Source: Lepidostoma basale
Lineage: Eukaryota > Arthropoda > Insecta > Trichoptera > Lepidostomatidae
DNA: 64,000 nucleotides
Assembly (NCBI GenBank): GCA_022606425.2
Contig: JAHDVF020000580.1
Location: 558,001-622,000, forward strand
Direction of reading: 5' to 3'
Positions 24,090-35,482 of the stretch are shown here, piece after piece. The notes below the pieces were generated by a model. That model worked only from the letters and a program-made list of their open reading frames with translations. It was not told where the DNA came from and did no database searches. A program made the position numbers and the translations under genes. Positions within the stretch are counted from its first letter, which is position 1, and each line of letters starts with the position of its first letter.

Positions 24090-24612
24090 AGGAAAAAAAG
24101 CTACAAAAAAAGCACAATGGTGTTCTTCTACCGACCCTTATGTATGGAAGCGAAGCATGGAACTGGCAAAAGAAGGATGAAAGTAGAATAAATGCAGTTG
24201 AAATGAGATCTCTTAGAAGAATGTGTGGATACTCTGTGTATGATAGAGTGCCAAATGAAAATATAAGAAGTGAATGCGGTGCGAATGATGGTGTCATGAA
24301 CAAAATAATGATAGGATCATTAAGATGGTTTGGACATATGGAAAGAATGAATGAAGAAAGAATGGTAAAAATTATATGTTAATGATGTAAATGGAACCAG
24401 AAATAGAGGAAGACCGAGGAAAACGTGGCACGATCAAATAAATCAAATATTGAATGTCGGCCATGTGAGGAGTCAGAGAAATCGACGCGCGTGCATGACA
24501 CGATGTATGAATGTTCAGGAAGCGAGAGAAATATGTCAGGAAAGAAAAGTGTGGCAATCCATTCTTTCTGCCTACCCCTTCGGGGAGACGGCGTGATGGT
24601 TAGTTAGTTCGT
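24090..24612 (+). mobile_element. GTTA-tail LINE, well-preserved 3' half
   Basis: An open stretch encodes VLLPTLMYGSEAWNWQKKDE, INAVEMRSLRRMCGYSVYDR, CGANDGVMNKIM and SLRWFGHMERMNEERM, then breaks at a single-base deletion near 24375. The remainder (RGRPRKTWHDQINQ, NVGHVRSQRNRRACMTR) continues in another frame to CCCCTTCGGGG and GTTAGTTAGTT. It is a recent copy judging by few substitutions. Confidence 0.8.
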
Positions 24613-24835
24613 TATGTGGAAGATAACATATCCAATAGCTGAATCTAAACAAAACATTAGCACACGGTGTTATAGCAATTGTCAAAGATAAAAAACACCT
24701 TAACGCACTAGTAAGTATGTACATCATTGGGGTGAATACATATCATTATTATAATAACTAGACGTCGGTATCCGTAACATAGAAAATGGTGCGTTACAAG
24801 TTGCCATTCCTGAAAATGCTTACATAAAATATATT

Positions 24836-25190
24836 TTTTTAGCTGACCCTTGTATTTGAAAGTGAAACACGGAATTAACAAACGAAGGTTGGGAGTAAAA
24901 TGAATGCGTAGAGATGAGATCTCTAAGAAGAATATTTATATGATTGAAAAACAAGCACCCATTAAAGAATGTAGGGCGGATATATTCGTTATAAAAGCAA
25001 AATAAAAACAAAAAAGAATCATTGATACATGGAAATAATACATGAATTGAGAGTTTAAAAAATACGATTATGATTTAAATGGAGGATAAAATCTACAAAT
25101 TTTTTGAGAAATTTTAGGCTATGTGCAAAGTCGAAAAGATCAACGCACCGTGTGCTGTATGCATCATAAAGGGTCCGAAGATGTATATTA
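24836..25190 (+). mobile_element. GTTA-tail LINE, degenerate copy
   Basis: Patches align with the thumb and later segments (AGCTGACCCTTGTATTTGAA, AATGCGTAGAGATGAGATCT, and a RSKRSTHRVLY-like RRACMTR part). No tail or hairpin survives. Confidence 0.45.
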
Positions 25191-27407
25191 GGATACAATA
25201 TTGGTAACGGCAACAAAAAAGTTGTCTATTTTAGACACTAGCTTGCTCGTAGTTTGTTTTTGCAATTCTTTCATAACTGATCTGTAATATCTCATCTTGA
25301 GCATACAACGAACACCTTTCCCACCCTCCAATCAAAACAGTTTTAATATCTATTACTTCTTTTGGAGAAAATACTCCATTTGTGTTCTAACTAACTTCAA
25401 CTTTTTTTTCAATTGAATATACAAAGATAAGAGGGAAAGTAACTTTTTTGTAGATTGCTAGAAACATTCAAATAGAAGAATATAAATTGATTTGAATTAG
25501 GGTTATAAAACTTGTATCCAGTATGATGAATCCAGAAAAATAAATTGTATAAAAAATAAAGTTTAGAGATTTCTTAAAACAACTCTTCTGTGATAATTAA
25601 ACTCTTTGATGTCGTAAACATCACTGCTAATAAGTAGGTATATAAATTTTGTTCGTAACACATATTCTATATGAAAGTTTGTCTTGAGTACAGTTTGTGC
25701 GGAATATATGAAGGCATCCATATAAGCACCGTCAGAGTCGAATTCCTTCATCTCATTACCAAGAGGCGAGTGTGTTCACACTCTAAGTCTAGGGTACGTA
25801 TAGTGTAAGTAATGACGCATTCTATCGCAAAGTGATAAATTAGTTTGGTCGAAGCCATCACTTATGCATTGATTAATAAAATATGTGGATAGCCTCTATT
25901 GGTTGCAAGTTATTTAGTTTGCACCCCTAGTCTGTTTATAAATAGTTAATCTTAAAGCGAATTTAAGTTCTTGTATTAAAATTTTATAGACACATTCGTT
26001 TCATACTCACTAACCAGTGTAAATAAACGAAGCGTAAATATACATATTATAAAAATAAACGATTAGGGTAGGAACGTCCAATTAGTGGAAGGAATCATAT
26101 CAATGTATATCAATTCTTTTTTAATAAATGTATCACAATAAAGTAAAACAAAACTGATAAATTTGGTATTAATCACATATAAATATATTTTTTAGGTTGA
26201 ATAAATTGATTAGATTATTAAAACACTGGCGGGTTATGCCATTAGACGATTAATAAAGCTGACGAAACGTCGAAGAAATGTGGCATTAATAACGTTATCG
26301 TCCAGTCCAAGACAGTTTGACAGAGTAACATTTAGTTTGTGAGATAATCTCGAACGCTTTTGGTAAGACGTTCGTTTGCTTACTGCATCTCAACTGTTTT
26401 TTCATGGGAAATTTACAATGTTTAAGTTAGATACATGTAATCAAAATTTTTAAAAGAACCGTTTCAATAATTCAACAACATCAATAATTCTTACGTATTA
26501 TTGGTTTGATTTACTCGTCAAAATTAATGTCCTGAATGTATGTAAGTATGATGGAGGAAAGAAACATGATATTTTTAAATTATTTACGAGATACGTGAAT
26601 AAAGTGGAAATGCTGTTACTACCATATTATCAGCGTAGTATATCGTTAGCATAACTGAGACAGATGGAAAAACTCGCGTAGTTTCTACCATGGAATGGGA
26701 GTATTTTTTTCATATCTTGAAACTTAGTACTAAGGAATTGCACCTCCATAAATATCCTTTTATTGCGCAGTAAAGAGAATTGCATTTTCATGTTTACTTT
26801 AAAATTCACAGCTTCCAATAAAAAGTTGAGGCTTCAAGAAAGATGCATCTCGCTCTAAGATAAAATTTTTTAGTTTTACGAGTGTTACATAGTCCATAGA
26901 AGTTAATGTGTAAAACATTTTAACATTAACTTGTATTGGTCTGATGTATATAATATTTGTTAATAACATTATATAATACAATACATCATTGTTCGAAGAG
27001 TTCAAAGTTAGACATAGTGTATTACATGTTCAATATCTCAAAGGATTCAAAACTAATGGGAATAAATTTATTTACACGTGAAAATAATATAATTTGAAAC
27101 ACTATAATTGGGTTATTTCTCTATAGAATAATGTAATGTTTTGTAATATTAATCCATCCCCAGCATTAATAGTTTAAACTATAATGATTGATGGTGTGAG
27201 AAATTTTAATATTATATATTAACACATTAAATTAATTTAGCGTTTTCATTTGTTATAAAGTACAATACATTTATGAGATTTAATTATTATTTATTTGACA
27301 CATTTTGCGCACTGAGAGGAGTATCAAAATAGCCAATGATTAAATTGGAAGATAGAGCAATATTACTAATCAAATAAAATTATTCAACTCTACAAAATAA
27401 CGTAAAA
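25191..27407. other. Long AT-rich intron stretch
   Basis: No repeat family shared with the rest of the window and no credible coding sequence. Small open frames are all in low-complexity AT-rich sequence. Confidence 0.45.
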
Positions 27408-27565
27408 CATATTTAAATAAATAGAATAACATTTTGTATTTTCATAACATTTTTTATTTCACAAATAAAGTTTTTTAAAGATAAAGTTTTGAAGAAAATT
27501 AAGAATTTCTTCAAAAATGCAAATGTTGTGAAAATACAAAGTGTTATTCTGTTTATTCAAATATG
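27408..27565. repeat. 158-bp palindromic (MITE-like) element
   Basis: The arms 27408-27453 and 27521-27565 are reverse complements over about 45 bp with a few mismatches (CATATTT.AATAAA.AGAATA and onward). Inside lies a second perfect inverted repeat, TTTTGAAGAAA at about 27487-27497 against TTTCTTCAAAA at about 27505-27515. It has no coding capacity. Whether it is a DNA-transposon derivative is not settled, as no clear target duplication was found. Confidence 0.65.
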
Positions 27566-29094
27566 AATCTACAACATAAAGTGAAGGCGAATATAGACGA
27601 AAATAAATTATTTTTGTTTAAAATTAACTAAACTACATTAAAGTTGAGGTTAGTAAATTTAATAAATAGAAAATAAATAAAACGAATCACGTGGTCTAAA
27701 ACGTGGTGGTATGTGTATTTGCAGTTAGAATTACGCACTTAAAAATTGCTGATTAAATACTTTAACATTAATTGAATAGCAAATATCTCTCGAATTCTCC
27801 CATTAATGACTGTTTCACGAGAAAGATATATTTTAAATACATAATTAGTATTTGTGAATTTAGTTTTTTTAATGTAAGTTTGACATACTCAGAGTATATT
27901 CTCTTTATATTATCTATGCCAATCATAAAGAAATATCTACCATTAAAATCTCAAGTAACATTAAAAAAAAAATTTAATTTTCCATTGATTTATGAAACGA
28001 AATTATTCGTATGAAAATGGTATCGAGAAATAAAGAAATTGCTTGTTTGATAATTTTAAAATAGTACAACTACTTGAACGTTAAACTTTAGTGCCAAAAG
28101 CAACTGTTAATTACATTTGAAATAGAACCAGTCGGAAATTAAGTTATTCATGATTAATATCAGCTATTCAATCCCAGATCCATTTCGCCCGTCGATATGC
28201 CATTGCAATATCAGACTATTGACCCTTTGTTCCATTAGTTTGCGTGGTGGACATGCAGGCAACGATAATGTCCACAATCCATCAGTCGACAGGATAGGGT
28301 ATCGTACAAGGGTAGTAATAATGCATCAAATCGACCTGACTTACTCATAGTTCATAGATTTTTTAAGATTGTTTTGTAATGATCAACGAAGGGTTAAAAT
28401 TCGCACGCGAGATACATTAAACTATTTAATTGAATGTTCGTTAGCATTGTTAAGATTTGTGTAATTCTACATAAAATCATATTAAATCCTTGTAAATGTA
28501 AAATTCAAAATTAAATTTACAGTATATAACAAACTACCTTTCAAAGATAAATGTTTTCATATTTTATGTGAATGTAAGCGTTTATTTTCTAGAAGCTTGA
28601 TGTCTTTCGGCTTCGTGAGTGCATTATCAAATATTTGAATCTAGCAAGGTGAAACATGACACTTTCATAAAATACAAAAATATTCTAGAAAACAAACATT
28701 ATCACATAAGTAAACTATTTTATAGTAACTTTACAACATTGATTAAGAAATAATCAATACATACATATGTGAAAAATCTCTGTACAAAAATATTACGTTA
28801 TCGATAAAAAAAAACAAACATTTTATCAACTTTAAATTGACGTGAATGGCGATAAATCAGGTGTCCCAATGCATTTATCTTGTAAGCGTATTTACAAGAG
28901 AAAGATAAAATACAATAGATAGACATTAAAAAGGTTGTAACTGGAAATAAAAATAAATACATGGTGCAATCACAGTCATTAATGCCAACTGAAATATATC
29001 TGCTGAAGCAAATATAATATAATAGAATGTAATGAAATTCTCGTGTCAACTTTTATTTATTGATTAGATGTTGGAAAAGGTTGTTAGATGAATA
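27566..29094. other. AT-rich intron with one imperfect inverted repeat
   Basis: At 28565-28594 and 28683-28709 an imperfect inverted repeat is centred on the sequence around TTTTCTAGAA. It encloses a GC-balanced loop with TCAAATATTTGA. No coding frame was recognised. Confidence 0.4.
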
Positions 29095-29475
29095 AATTAT
29101 GTCGTAAAAAGATCATTAAGAAGTGCCAAAATACGAAGTATGAACCGTATTTAAAATATAACTAATGAAAGTAAGGCAGATACGAGTAAATGTGTGAACG
29201 GTCACTAACATAGTTTTAATAAATTAATGAAAATGGTTAATACTACTACACAATCAGGGTGAACGGAAAAAGAAGACGAGGAAGTTGAAAGGAAATGTGC
29301 CATGATCAAATTCATCAATAACTAAACTACCATAGAATAAATAAAGAGCGCATGTGTCACGATGGTTTTGTGCAAATAATAAAATCGAGAGGTATGTCCG
29401 AAGTGTGGCTGTATACTCGTATATCATTCCGCACATCTCTTTGGTGAAATGGTGTGATGGTGTTTTAATAAGTTT
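29095..29475 (+). mobile_element. GTTA-tail LINE, degenerate 3' copy
   Basis: Alignable patches include AAAAAGATCATTAAGAAGTG, GTGAACGGAAAAAGAAGACG, CATGATCAAATTCATCAA and a final ATGGTGTGATGGTG. The hairpin is decayed to CTCTTTGGTGAAA. Confidence 0.5.
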
Positions 29476-29572
29476 GAAAGTTGTTTAAACAATATGGAAA
29501 TACTCGTATTGTTTATAAATCATACAGTGATTGTTGTTTTTAAAATATTCAAATGTTTTTACTGAAATCTAA

Positions 29573-29753
29573 ATAATAATTAAATAAAACGATGTTTTTT
29601 CACTACTTCCACTTTTGTCTTTATTTCGACAGCGACCGGTTTCGCCAGGCTCGTTGGCATCGATCGATGCCAGCGAGCCTGGCGAAACCGGTCGCTGTCG
29701 AAATATAGACAAAACTGGAAGTAGTTAAAAAACATATTTTATTCAATTATTAT
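29573..29753. repeat. 181-bp near-perfect palindrome built from two hammerhead-like modules
   Basis: Two ~90-bp arms meet head-on at TGGCATCGA/TCGATGCCA (centre 29663/29664). Each arm runs outward through the GCCAG...CTGGC stem-loop, GAAACCGGTCGCTGTCGAAA, then AGACAAAA.TGGAAGTAGT and an ATAATAATT.AATAAAA end. Only a handful of mismatches separate the arms, so a single strand would fold into one long hairpin. A related direct repeat (ATACAGTG.TTGTT) lies on both sides at 29522 and 29752 and could be a target duplication. Confidence 0.8.
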
Positions 29754-30204
29754 ACAGTGTTTGTTTTGTGAACCCGTGTGATTTAACGAGTGGATTGAAA
29801 AAAAACGGAATAAAATATGGCAATGTACAGAAGATGCTAATGATTGCTAACGATGTGTCCATAATTACGGCTGCGCACAATATGTTCTACCAATAGCGGT
29901 GCACATTAGTAGGGTAGCGCCCGGAGGGGCGGCCAAACTGATATTTACGAGCGGGGACACACTTTATAAATTACTGAATTTTTGCGCAGAGGGGAATCAA
30001 GGGGAATTGTGCCGACTTAATGAAGAGTAATTCCTCCAGATCAGACTAGTCGAATCCCAGGGCTGGACGCTGGGCGGGAGATCCGATGCAATCTGCGACA
30101 TTTACATTTAATTTGTTTTGTGTTGTAGAAATATTTTTACTTTAAAAGAACTAGAACAATCTAATGGATCGACGATTTTGTTACGGTACAAGCAATATAT
30201 AATT
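29754..30204. other. Intron stretch with GC-enriched part
   Basis: 29895-30095 is GC-enriched compared with its surroundings and has no good coding frame. It may be regulatory. Confidence 0.4.
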
Positions 30205-30523
30205 ATTGTACACTGCCATTGTAGCTTTTTTGGATAGGTTTTTATTTACGATGGCAACTTTAAGTACACCATTCACTTTGTTGCCTGCCCCAACCCTTCT
30301 TTCAATATCCCTTTCCACTCGCCCATCTTTTGTAAACATACTACCTAAATACACGAACTCATCTGCTTGTTCCAAATTTTCACAATTCACGGTAATGTTG
30401 CAGACTGTTATGATTTCTTCCTTTTCAAAAATCATTACCTTGGACAATGGTGTTCTTCTACCGACCCTTATGTGTGGAAGCGAAGCATTGAACTGGCAAA
30501 AGAAGGATAAAAGTAGAATAAAT
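30205..30523. mobile_element. GTTA-tail LINE copy with internal inversion
   Basis: 30205-30445 lies on the minus strand and encodes SKVMIFEKEE through FVYLGSMFTKDGRVERDIER to NKNLSKKATMAVYN. 30446-30523 lies on the + strand and encodes NGVLLPTLMCGSEALNW. In intact copies these segments are consecutive, so the 5' part has been flipped with the breakpoint at a single codon junction. It is truncated at both ends. Confidence 0.75.
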
Positions 30524-30956
30524 AATGTTAAATATGTTTTGATTTAAGCATTGATTACTTCAGAAACTTTATAAGGTGAAATGTCGAGGAAATAAATATT
30601 TATTCCTTTTCTTCCTGTCCCTCTCGGTTCATCCAAAGTCTGACCTCCTTGTGCGTAAGCGTTAAGATCTTCTGTCTCGGGTATTCATCTTTTTCTGTAC
30701 ACGGAGACTTTTGTTTGTCAAATGTTAAAGGAAAGAGGAAATAAATATTTATTGTTACTCGAAATAAAGATTAAGCGTAATATTTACACCCTTTTGACCA
30801 AGAAGGAATAATTATTAAGTGTTCATTTTATTTGGTTACTAATTTACGTATTGTTTTATGTATAGGTAAATGAAAATTTCATTGTAAGATGGTAAATTTG
30901 TATAAGAATATATCGAATTTATCTCTGCATACACCGACATTTTAATTAATTTAATA
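30524..30956. other. AT-rich spacer between two LINE copies
   Basis: No gene was recognised. A short segment at 30600-30720 is GC-balanced and without a coding frame. Confidence 0.45.
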
Positions 30957-30966
30957 AACTATAACT

Positions 30967-31289
30967 AACAAAATAATGAAAGGATCATCAAGATAGTTTG
31001 GACATATGGAAAGATAAAAATGAAAAAATAATGGTAAAAAAATTATATGTTAACGTTGTAAATGTAACCAGAAATAGAGGAAGACCGAGGAAGACGTGGC
31101 ACGATTAAATAAATCAAATATTGAATGTCTGCCATGTGAGGAGTCGGAGAAATCGACCGCGCGTGCATGACACGATGCATGAATGTTGAGGAAGCGAGAG
31201 AATTATGTCAGGAAAGAAAAGTGTGGCAGTCCATTCTTTCTGCCTACCCCTTCGGGGAGACGGCGTGATGGTTAGTTAGTTAGTTAGTT
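30967..31289 (+). mobile_element. GTTA-tail LINE, 5'-truncated insertion with exact target-site duplication
   Basis: Runs from AACAAAATAATGAAAGGATC (the NKIMKGS codons) to CCCCTTCGGGG and five GTTA units. AACTATAACT stands at 30957-30966 and at 31290-31299, immediately outside both ends, so this is an independent insertion and not the continuation of 30205-30523. The frame is broken by several indels. Confidence 0.85.
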
Positions 31290-31299
31290 AACTATAACT

Positions 31300-31889
31300 T
31301 TTTTAGTATTCAAATCCACTGTTTAATTCTGAATTTTAGTTATCGAACTTTGCAGTAATTTGTTTTGTAAATTAAAGCCAAAAGGAGTTTCCGTCCACCC
31401 CTGTCCAAAAGACGAAGTGACAGTTTAAACGATAATGGTCTTTGATGATATGCCTCCTCCGGGGAGATTTGTCGTAATTGTTTTGGATGAATTTAGTATG
31501 TACATCCTATTCGCAGCAGTTATGTTCCTTACTACAGAAGTCGGCCGTTATGGTTATGAAGCGGTAATTGCACGGAGCCTGTTTTGTGAAATGTCTTCCA
31601 GAAATTGGGAGTGAAGCGCTTCCGAGAATTCAAAATACTTGTAGAAGGAGGCTAGGTATGATATTCATTAGTCGGTAATGTCGAGTGTAATGTCGCGTGT
31701 GATAAATGAAGCAATATTAATTTAAAAACACAAGCCACGCGAAATCGTTTTGAAGGATAAGTTCTATTAAAATTGCTATCCACAAGAAAAAACACCAATT
31801 TATTTATTTATGAAAATGTTTTGGTATAGACAGATATATCGCATAATTTAAAACAATAAATATAACAATAATGGTGAAAAATGGTAGCC
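31300..31889. other. Intron stretch, nothing recognised
   Basis: GC-balanced at 31380-31480 and 31540-31640, otherwise AT-rich. No repeat or coding match. Confidence 0.45.
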
Positions 31890-32030
31890 AGTAGTTGAGT
31901 TCGTGTATTTAGGTAGTATGTTCACAAGAGATGGGCGAGTGGAGAGGGATATTGAAAGAAGGGTTGGGGCAGGCAACAAAGTGAATGGTGCACTTAAAGT
32001 TGTCATCTTAAACAAAAACCTATTAAAGAA
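31890..32030 (+). mobile_element. GTTA-tail LINE, internal fragment
   Basis: Encodes EFVYLGSMFTRDGRVERDIE, RRVGAGNKVNGALKVVI and NKNL in one + frame, without interruption, then diverges at about 32030. It has neither palm nor 3' end. Confidence 0.7.
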
Positions 32031-33344
32031 GCTATTGGATTGCTGTTAAGGATGAGGTAAATAGATTAATTTGCGTTGTGTGCTTATAACGTTAATTAAA
32101 AAAAAAACTTGAAGTTATTTTTTGGAATAAGTATGTAATTTTTGTTTTTTTAGATATTCTATTAAACAGGTATCATGAAATGAGTTTTAAGCAAAGCGTC
32201 TTGTATCAACAAAACTTTTGCAAGCTTTTATTTTGTAAACAGCCCCCGCAGGTCGACAAGTCACAAAATTTGCGTAAGTCGAATTACGGAAGTTACTAAT
32301 ACAGGGTAGGCACTTGAGGTGGACCAATTGCAAATCTTTTCTTGTTTTACAACGGTTCGCTTTAGATACCATTAAAAAAGCTTGATTATTATAAGTTAGC
32401 AAAAGTAGTCTCGATACTTGAGTATAAAAGAGTTGGTATTTGAAAAAGTTTCTGATCACTTGATGAATGTTTCGCCCGAAAAAATACTGTATTTCTATTC
32501 TAAAATTAACAAACTTTTAATCGATTTTAAAACTTCCACACTAGCCCGAGTGAAGGCTGCGTTTGGTATCGGGGGTATTTTCTGCATCAGAAGAGTGAGA
32601 AGTGAAACACGAACTAGTTATATAGCTAATAGAAACGTCAGGAGGCAAAGTTGTACGATAATTGCTTTCGCCCATTAGACATCCTCAGCGGTCAGTTGGC
32701 CGGGAAGTAAAATACGAGTGTGGAGTGTGGATGGGGTAGAGCGGAGGGTGGAAGCGACCCCTTACGTCAACAATCTTGACGCGTCAACACACTTATGTTG
32801 AAAATTATTTTCGGTGTCGTCGACCGCTTTCGTGCAACAATATTTAACTTCTAGATTATAACACGACGGAGAGAATAAACTTTAATATTTAACATACTTA
32901 AACAAATCACCAATTTGCATATTATATTTGGATGAACGATTTTTTGTGATAAGTTGATTGTCTAAGAATTTTTGAAATTGACAATAATTTGATAATCTTA
33001 AGATTATAACAATAAAAAATAACAATGTGGAGAGATAAAAAGTTGACTTCTTATTTATATGTGGTATTTTGGAATTGGTGAAGTCAATTATAAATTTTAA
33101 TCAAATTTATTAAAGAAACTCAAATAAAAAATGAACATTACTACATAAACTATAAATGTACTTTTGTTTTGTTTTAAATTATATAGTACATAGTATTGTG
33201 TCCCCATATAATAACGATGGAATATTATTCACTTTGTTCACATGTTGTTATTTTCTTTATATAATGGGTGTCATAGAAATTTGCTTAATTTCTTTAAATA
33301 TTAACAGTTCCTTCCTCCTTCATTGTTTTAACCTAAAATATTTT
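32031..33344. other. Intron stretch with a GC-enriched centre
   Basis: 32540-32780 is GC-enriched with no persuasive frame. The remainder is AT-rich and repeat-free as far as can be seen. Confidence 0.45.
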
Positions 33345-33455
33345 AAAAAACTTCTTCTTACTAGTCGTTTATCGTCCACTGCTGAATGTATAGGCCTCTC
33401 CCAAAGCACACCACCGCCCCCTATCCATCGCCACTTTTGTCTATCCTAATATTAA
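33345..33455 (-). mobile_element. Short 3' scrap of a lepidopteran LINE
   Basis: The + strand contains CGTCCACTGCTGAATGTATA then GGCCTCTCCCAAAGCAC, the wording of a very common antisense LINE end in Lepidoptera (CCACTGCTG.A.ATAGGCCTC). Only ~90 bp remain. Confidence 0.5.
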
Positions 33456-33606
33456 CATTAGTTTTGTTTTGGTACTACGTGCAATTTTAATTTGCGCAAG
33501 TTACATCCTTTGGTTTTTGTAAAATGTTATATTTTAGGTGAATTTATATGGTCTTCCCAATGAATGTGTTAAACTTTCGAAACATGTCAAGAAAAATAAT
33601 CTCTAA

Positions 33607-33912
33607 ATAACCATCACGCCATTTCCCCGGAGGGATAGGCAGAGAAGATGGATCGCCACAATGCTCATCCTGGCATACCTCTCGGGATTCCTCAACATTC
33701 ATACATCGTAACATGCACGCACGTCGATTATTCCGACTTCGAATGTGACCGCCTTTTAGTATTTAATTGATTAATTTGGTCTTGCCATGTTTTTATCGGT
33801 CGTCCTCGGCTTCTTCTTCCACTCACGCTGCCTGTGTACAACTTTTTAACCATTATACTCTCATCCATTCGTTTCATATATCCAAACCATCTCAGGGATC
33901 CTTTTAAACTAA
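33607..33912 (-). mobile_element. GTTA-tail LINE, 3' copy without tail repeats
   Basis: The minus strand runs from RWFGYMKRMDE-like codons to the ATCCCTCCGGGG hairpin and the final GGCGTGATGGTTA. The tetranucleotide repeat is absent. It resembles the divergent subfamily at 20676-21185 and 55720-56233 (shared GRPKTWQDQIN.LLK wording). Confidence 0.65.
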
Positions 33913-34741
33913 TTAGTGGAGGATCAAAAATAAACTTTTCCGTGAATTATTATAATTAATTAAGAAACAGTGATTCAATTCACGTAAATTCGATTTTAGA
34001 CGCTTTACTTTACCAGAATACAATTGGTTATGTTACGTTTCACCGTGCAAAGAGAAAGCGAATTTGCAGCAAAAGTGTATTTCTTGCTTTAATAACAAGC
34101 TAGCTCTCTATGAAAAGATTTCTTTACCTCTCCCATCACACTTGTCATCCTGGCATCCATTGTGGCCGGAATAGAGAAAATCTTACGCCATAATAACTTT
34201 CCGCGTCTCGCAAGGCTCAAAAGAAATGTGTCCACCATTTTGACATGCCACTCCATACTGTGTACTAAGTGGCAGGGCGTAAATAAAATGAACGAAGGGC
34301 GTTGACAAAGAATGAAACTTACATTATTTGTGTAATAATATACGATAAGTATATAAGGAAAATAATATGGGTTATGTACGGCCACATAAAGGAATCGGCT
34401 TCTTGTACATACATTATTTACTTACTAGATAATGTAATGGATACGAAAGTACTCACAAGGTTGACGTGGATTTCATTATCGATAGTGGAGGAAAAATGTT
34501 ATTTATCGTATTTTACCTTCGAAAATTTACCCTAAGTAATTTTATATGTATTGTAAAATACACGTATTTATCTTCATATACGACACGTATATTATATGTA
34601 TTTAATATATTTTTTAGAAGAATTCAAACAGGAAATATACACCCTTTACTAACATTTAATAATGAATAAATAATAGATCGACCTATTATCATACTAATAG
34701 TTATATGAAAGTATGTATGTTATTTCATATGTAGTTTTATT
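33913..34741. other. Intron stretch, nothing recognised
   Basis: 34090-34290 is GC-balanced. No repeat family or coding frame was recognised. Confidence 0.45.
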
Positions 34742-34885
34742 TAGAAATCGACGAGTGTGCATGTAACGATGTATGAATGTAGAGGAAACTTAAGAGGTAT
34801 GCTAGGACTGAGCAGTATGGCGGTCCATAATTTCTGCATAGTCCTCTGAGAAACGGTACGATGGTAATTTAGTTAACTAGTTTTA
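34742..34885 (+). mobile_element. GTTA-tail LINE, short 3' fragment
   Basis: Starts at AGAAATCGACGAGTGTGCAT and ends in a decayed hairpin (GTCCTCTGAG) and GGTAATTTAGTTAACTAG. Confidence 0.6.
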
Positions 34886-34962
34886 AATAAACACAAGTAC
34901 AATTTACTGCATTATTATATAACTTTATACATGGAATTTCACAATTGAATTATTTCTTTTAA

Positions 34963-35017
34963 AATTGTCGGGACAGCTGTTTCGATTACCAATGTTAGCA
35001 TTATTAGGTGTGACAAT
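34963..35017 (-). ncRNA. Hammerhead-like module, degenerate copy
   Basis: The minus strand reads ATTGTC, then CTAATAA in the core position, a stem-loop with several mismatches, GAAACAGCTGTC, and GACAAT. The outer helix (ATTGTC at 35012-35017 with GACAAT at 34964-34969) is perfect, but the core and stem II have decayed. It belongs with 62441-62490 and 63109-63170. Probably a relic of a Penelope-like element. Confidence 0.35.
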
Positions 35018-35311
35018 CAACTGACAAACAACCAACATTATTTGAAACTCTAATTTATTATCAACAATTTCGAATTGTTTTAATTCTGATTAATTCGCCA
35101 GAAAAATTCGAAAGCATTTAATATTTAAATATTTTTAGTAGCTCCAATTTATTATAGTATCGTATCGTAAAAGCCAAGATTTAATCTGGTTGCCGATAAT
35201 TATAGAGAAACCTCTGTCCGAAAAATACATGCAGTGAAATGAAATCGCATTTCATCCCAAATATTTTAACATTCGTTCCGTATTAGAAAATCCCACATTA
35301 ATTTTAGTAAA

Positions 35312-35482
35312 AACTAACTATGTAACTATCCACCGTCTCTCCGAAGGAGTAGGCAGAAATAATGGTCTGTCACATTTTAACCGATGTGGCACACCATCCT
35401 TCTCTTTTCGCCCCCGCGGGAGATGCGGTGTGATAGGTTGCGAACCTTATCGACGCCAATAGGCATTTCCCACCCACAGTTA
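35312..35482 (-). mobile_element. SINE sharing the GTTA-tail LINE 3' end, minus copy
   Basis: On the minus strand the 5' domain folds as a long hairpin: GGGAAATGC against GCATCTCCC, and GATAAGGTT against AACCTATC. It is followed by GGGGCGAAAAGAGAAGGATG, then the LINE-like end (ACAGACCATTATTTCTGCCT onward) and a short TAGTTA tail. It is the same element as 42952-43127. Confidence 0.65.

Noticed and set aside
26258..26275. CTGACGAAACGTCGAAG as a further hammerhead core
   Set aside because: CTGACGA is followed by no stem II before GAAA, so the resemblance is to the short word only.
31271..31290. (GTTA)n runs as possible telomeric repeats
   Set aside because: Insect telomeres are TTAGG pentamers. 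These are tetramers, only 3-6 units long, and always sit at LINE or SINE 3' ends.
33156..33449. 97-codon + frame as a membrane protein
   Set aside because: Hydrophobicity comes from T-rich AT-biased DNA, and its C-terminal part is antisense LINE sequence.
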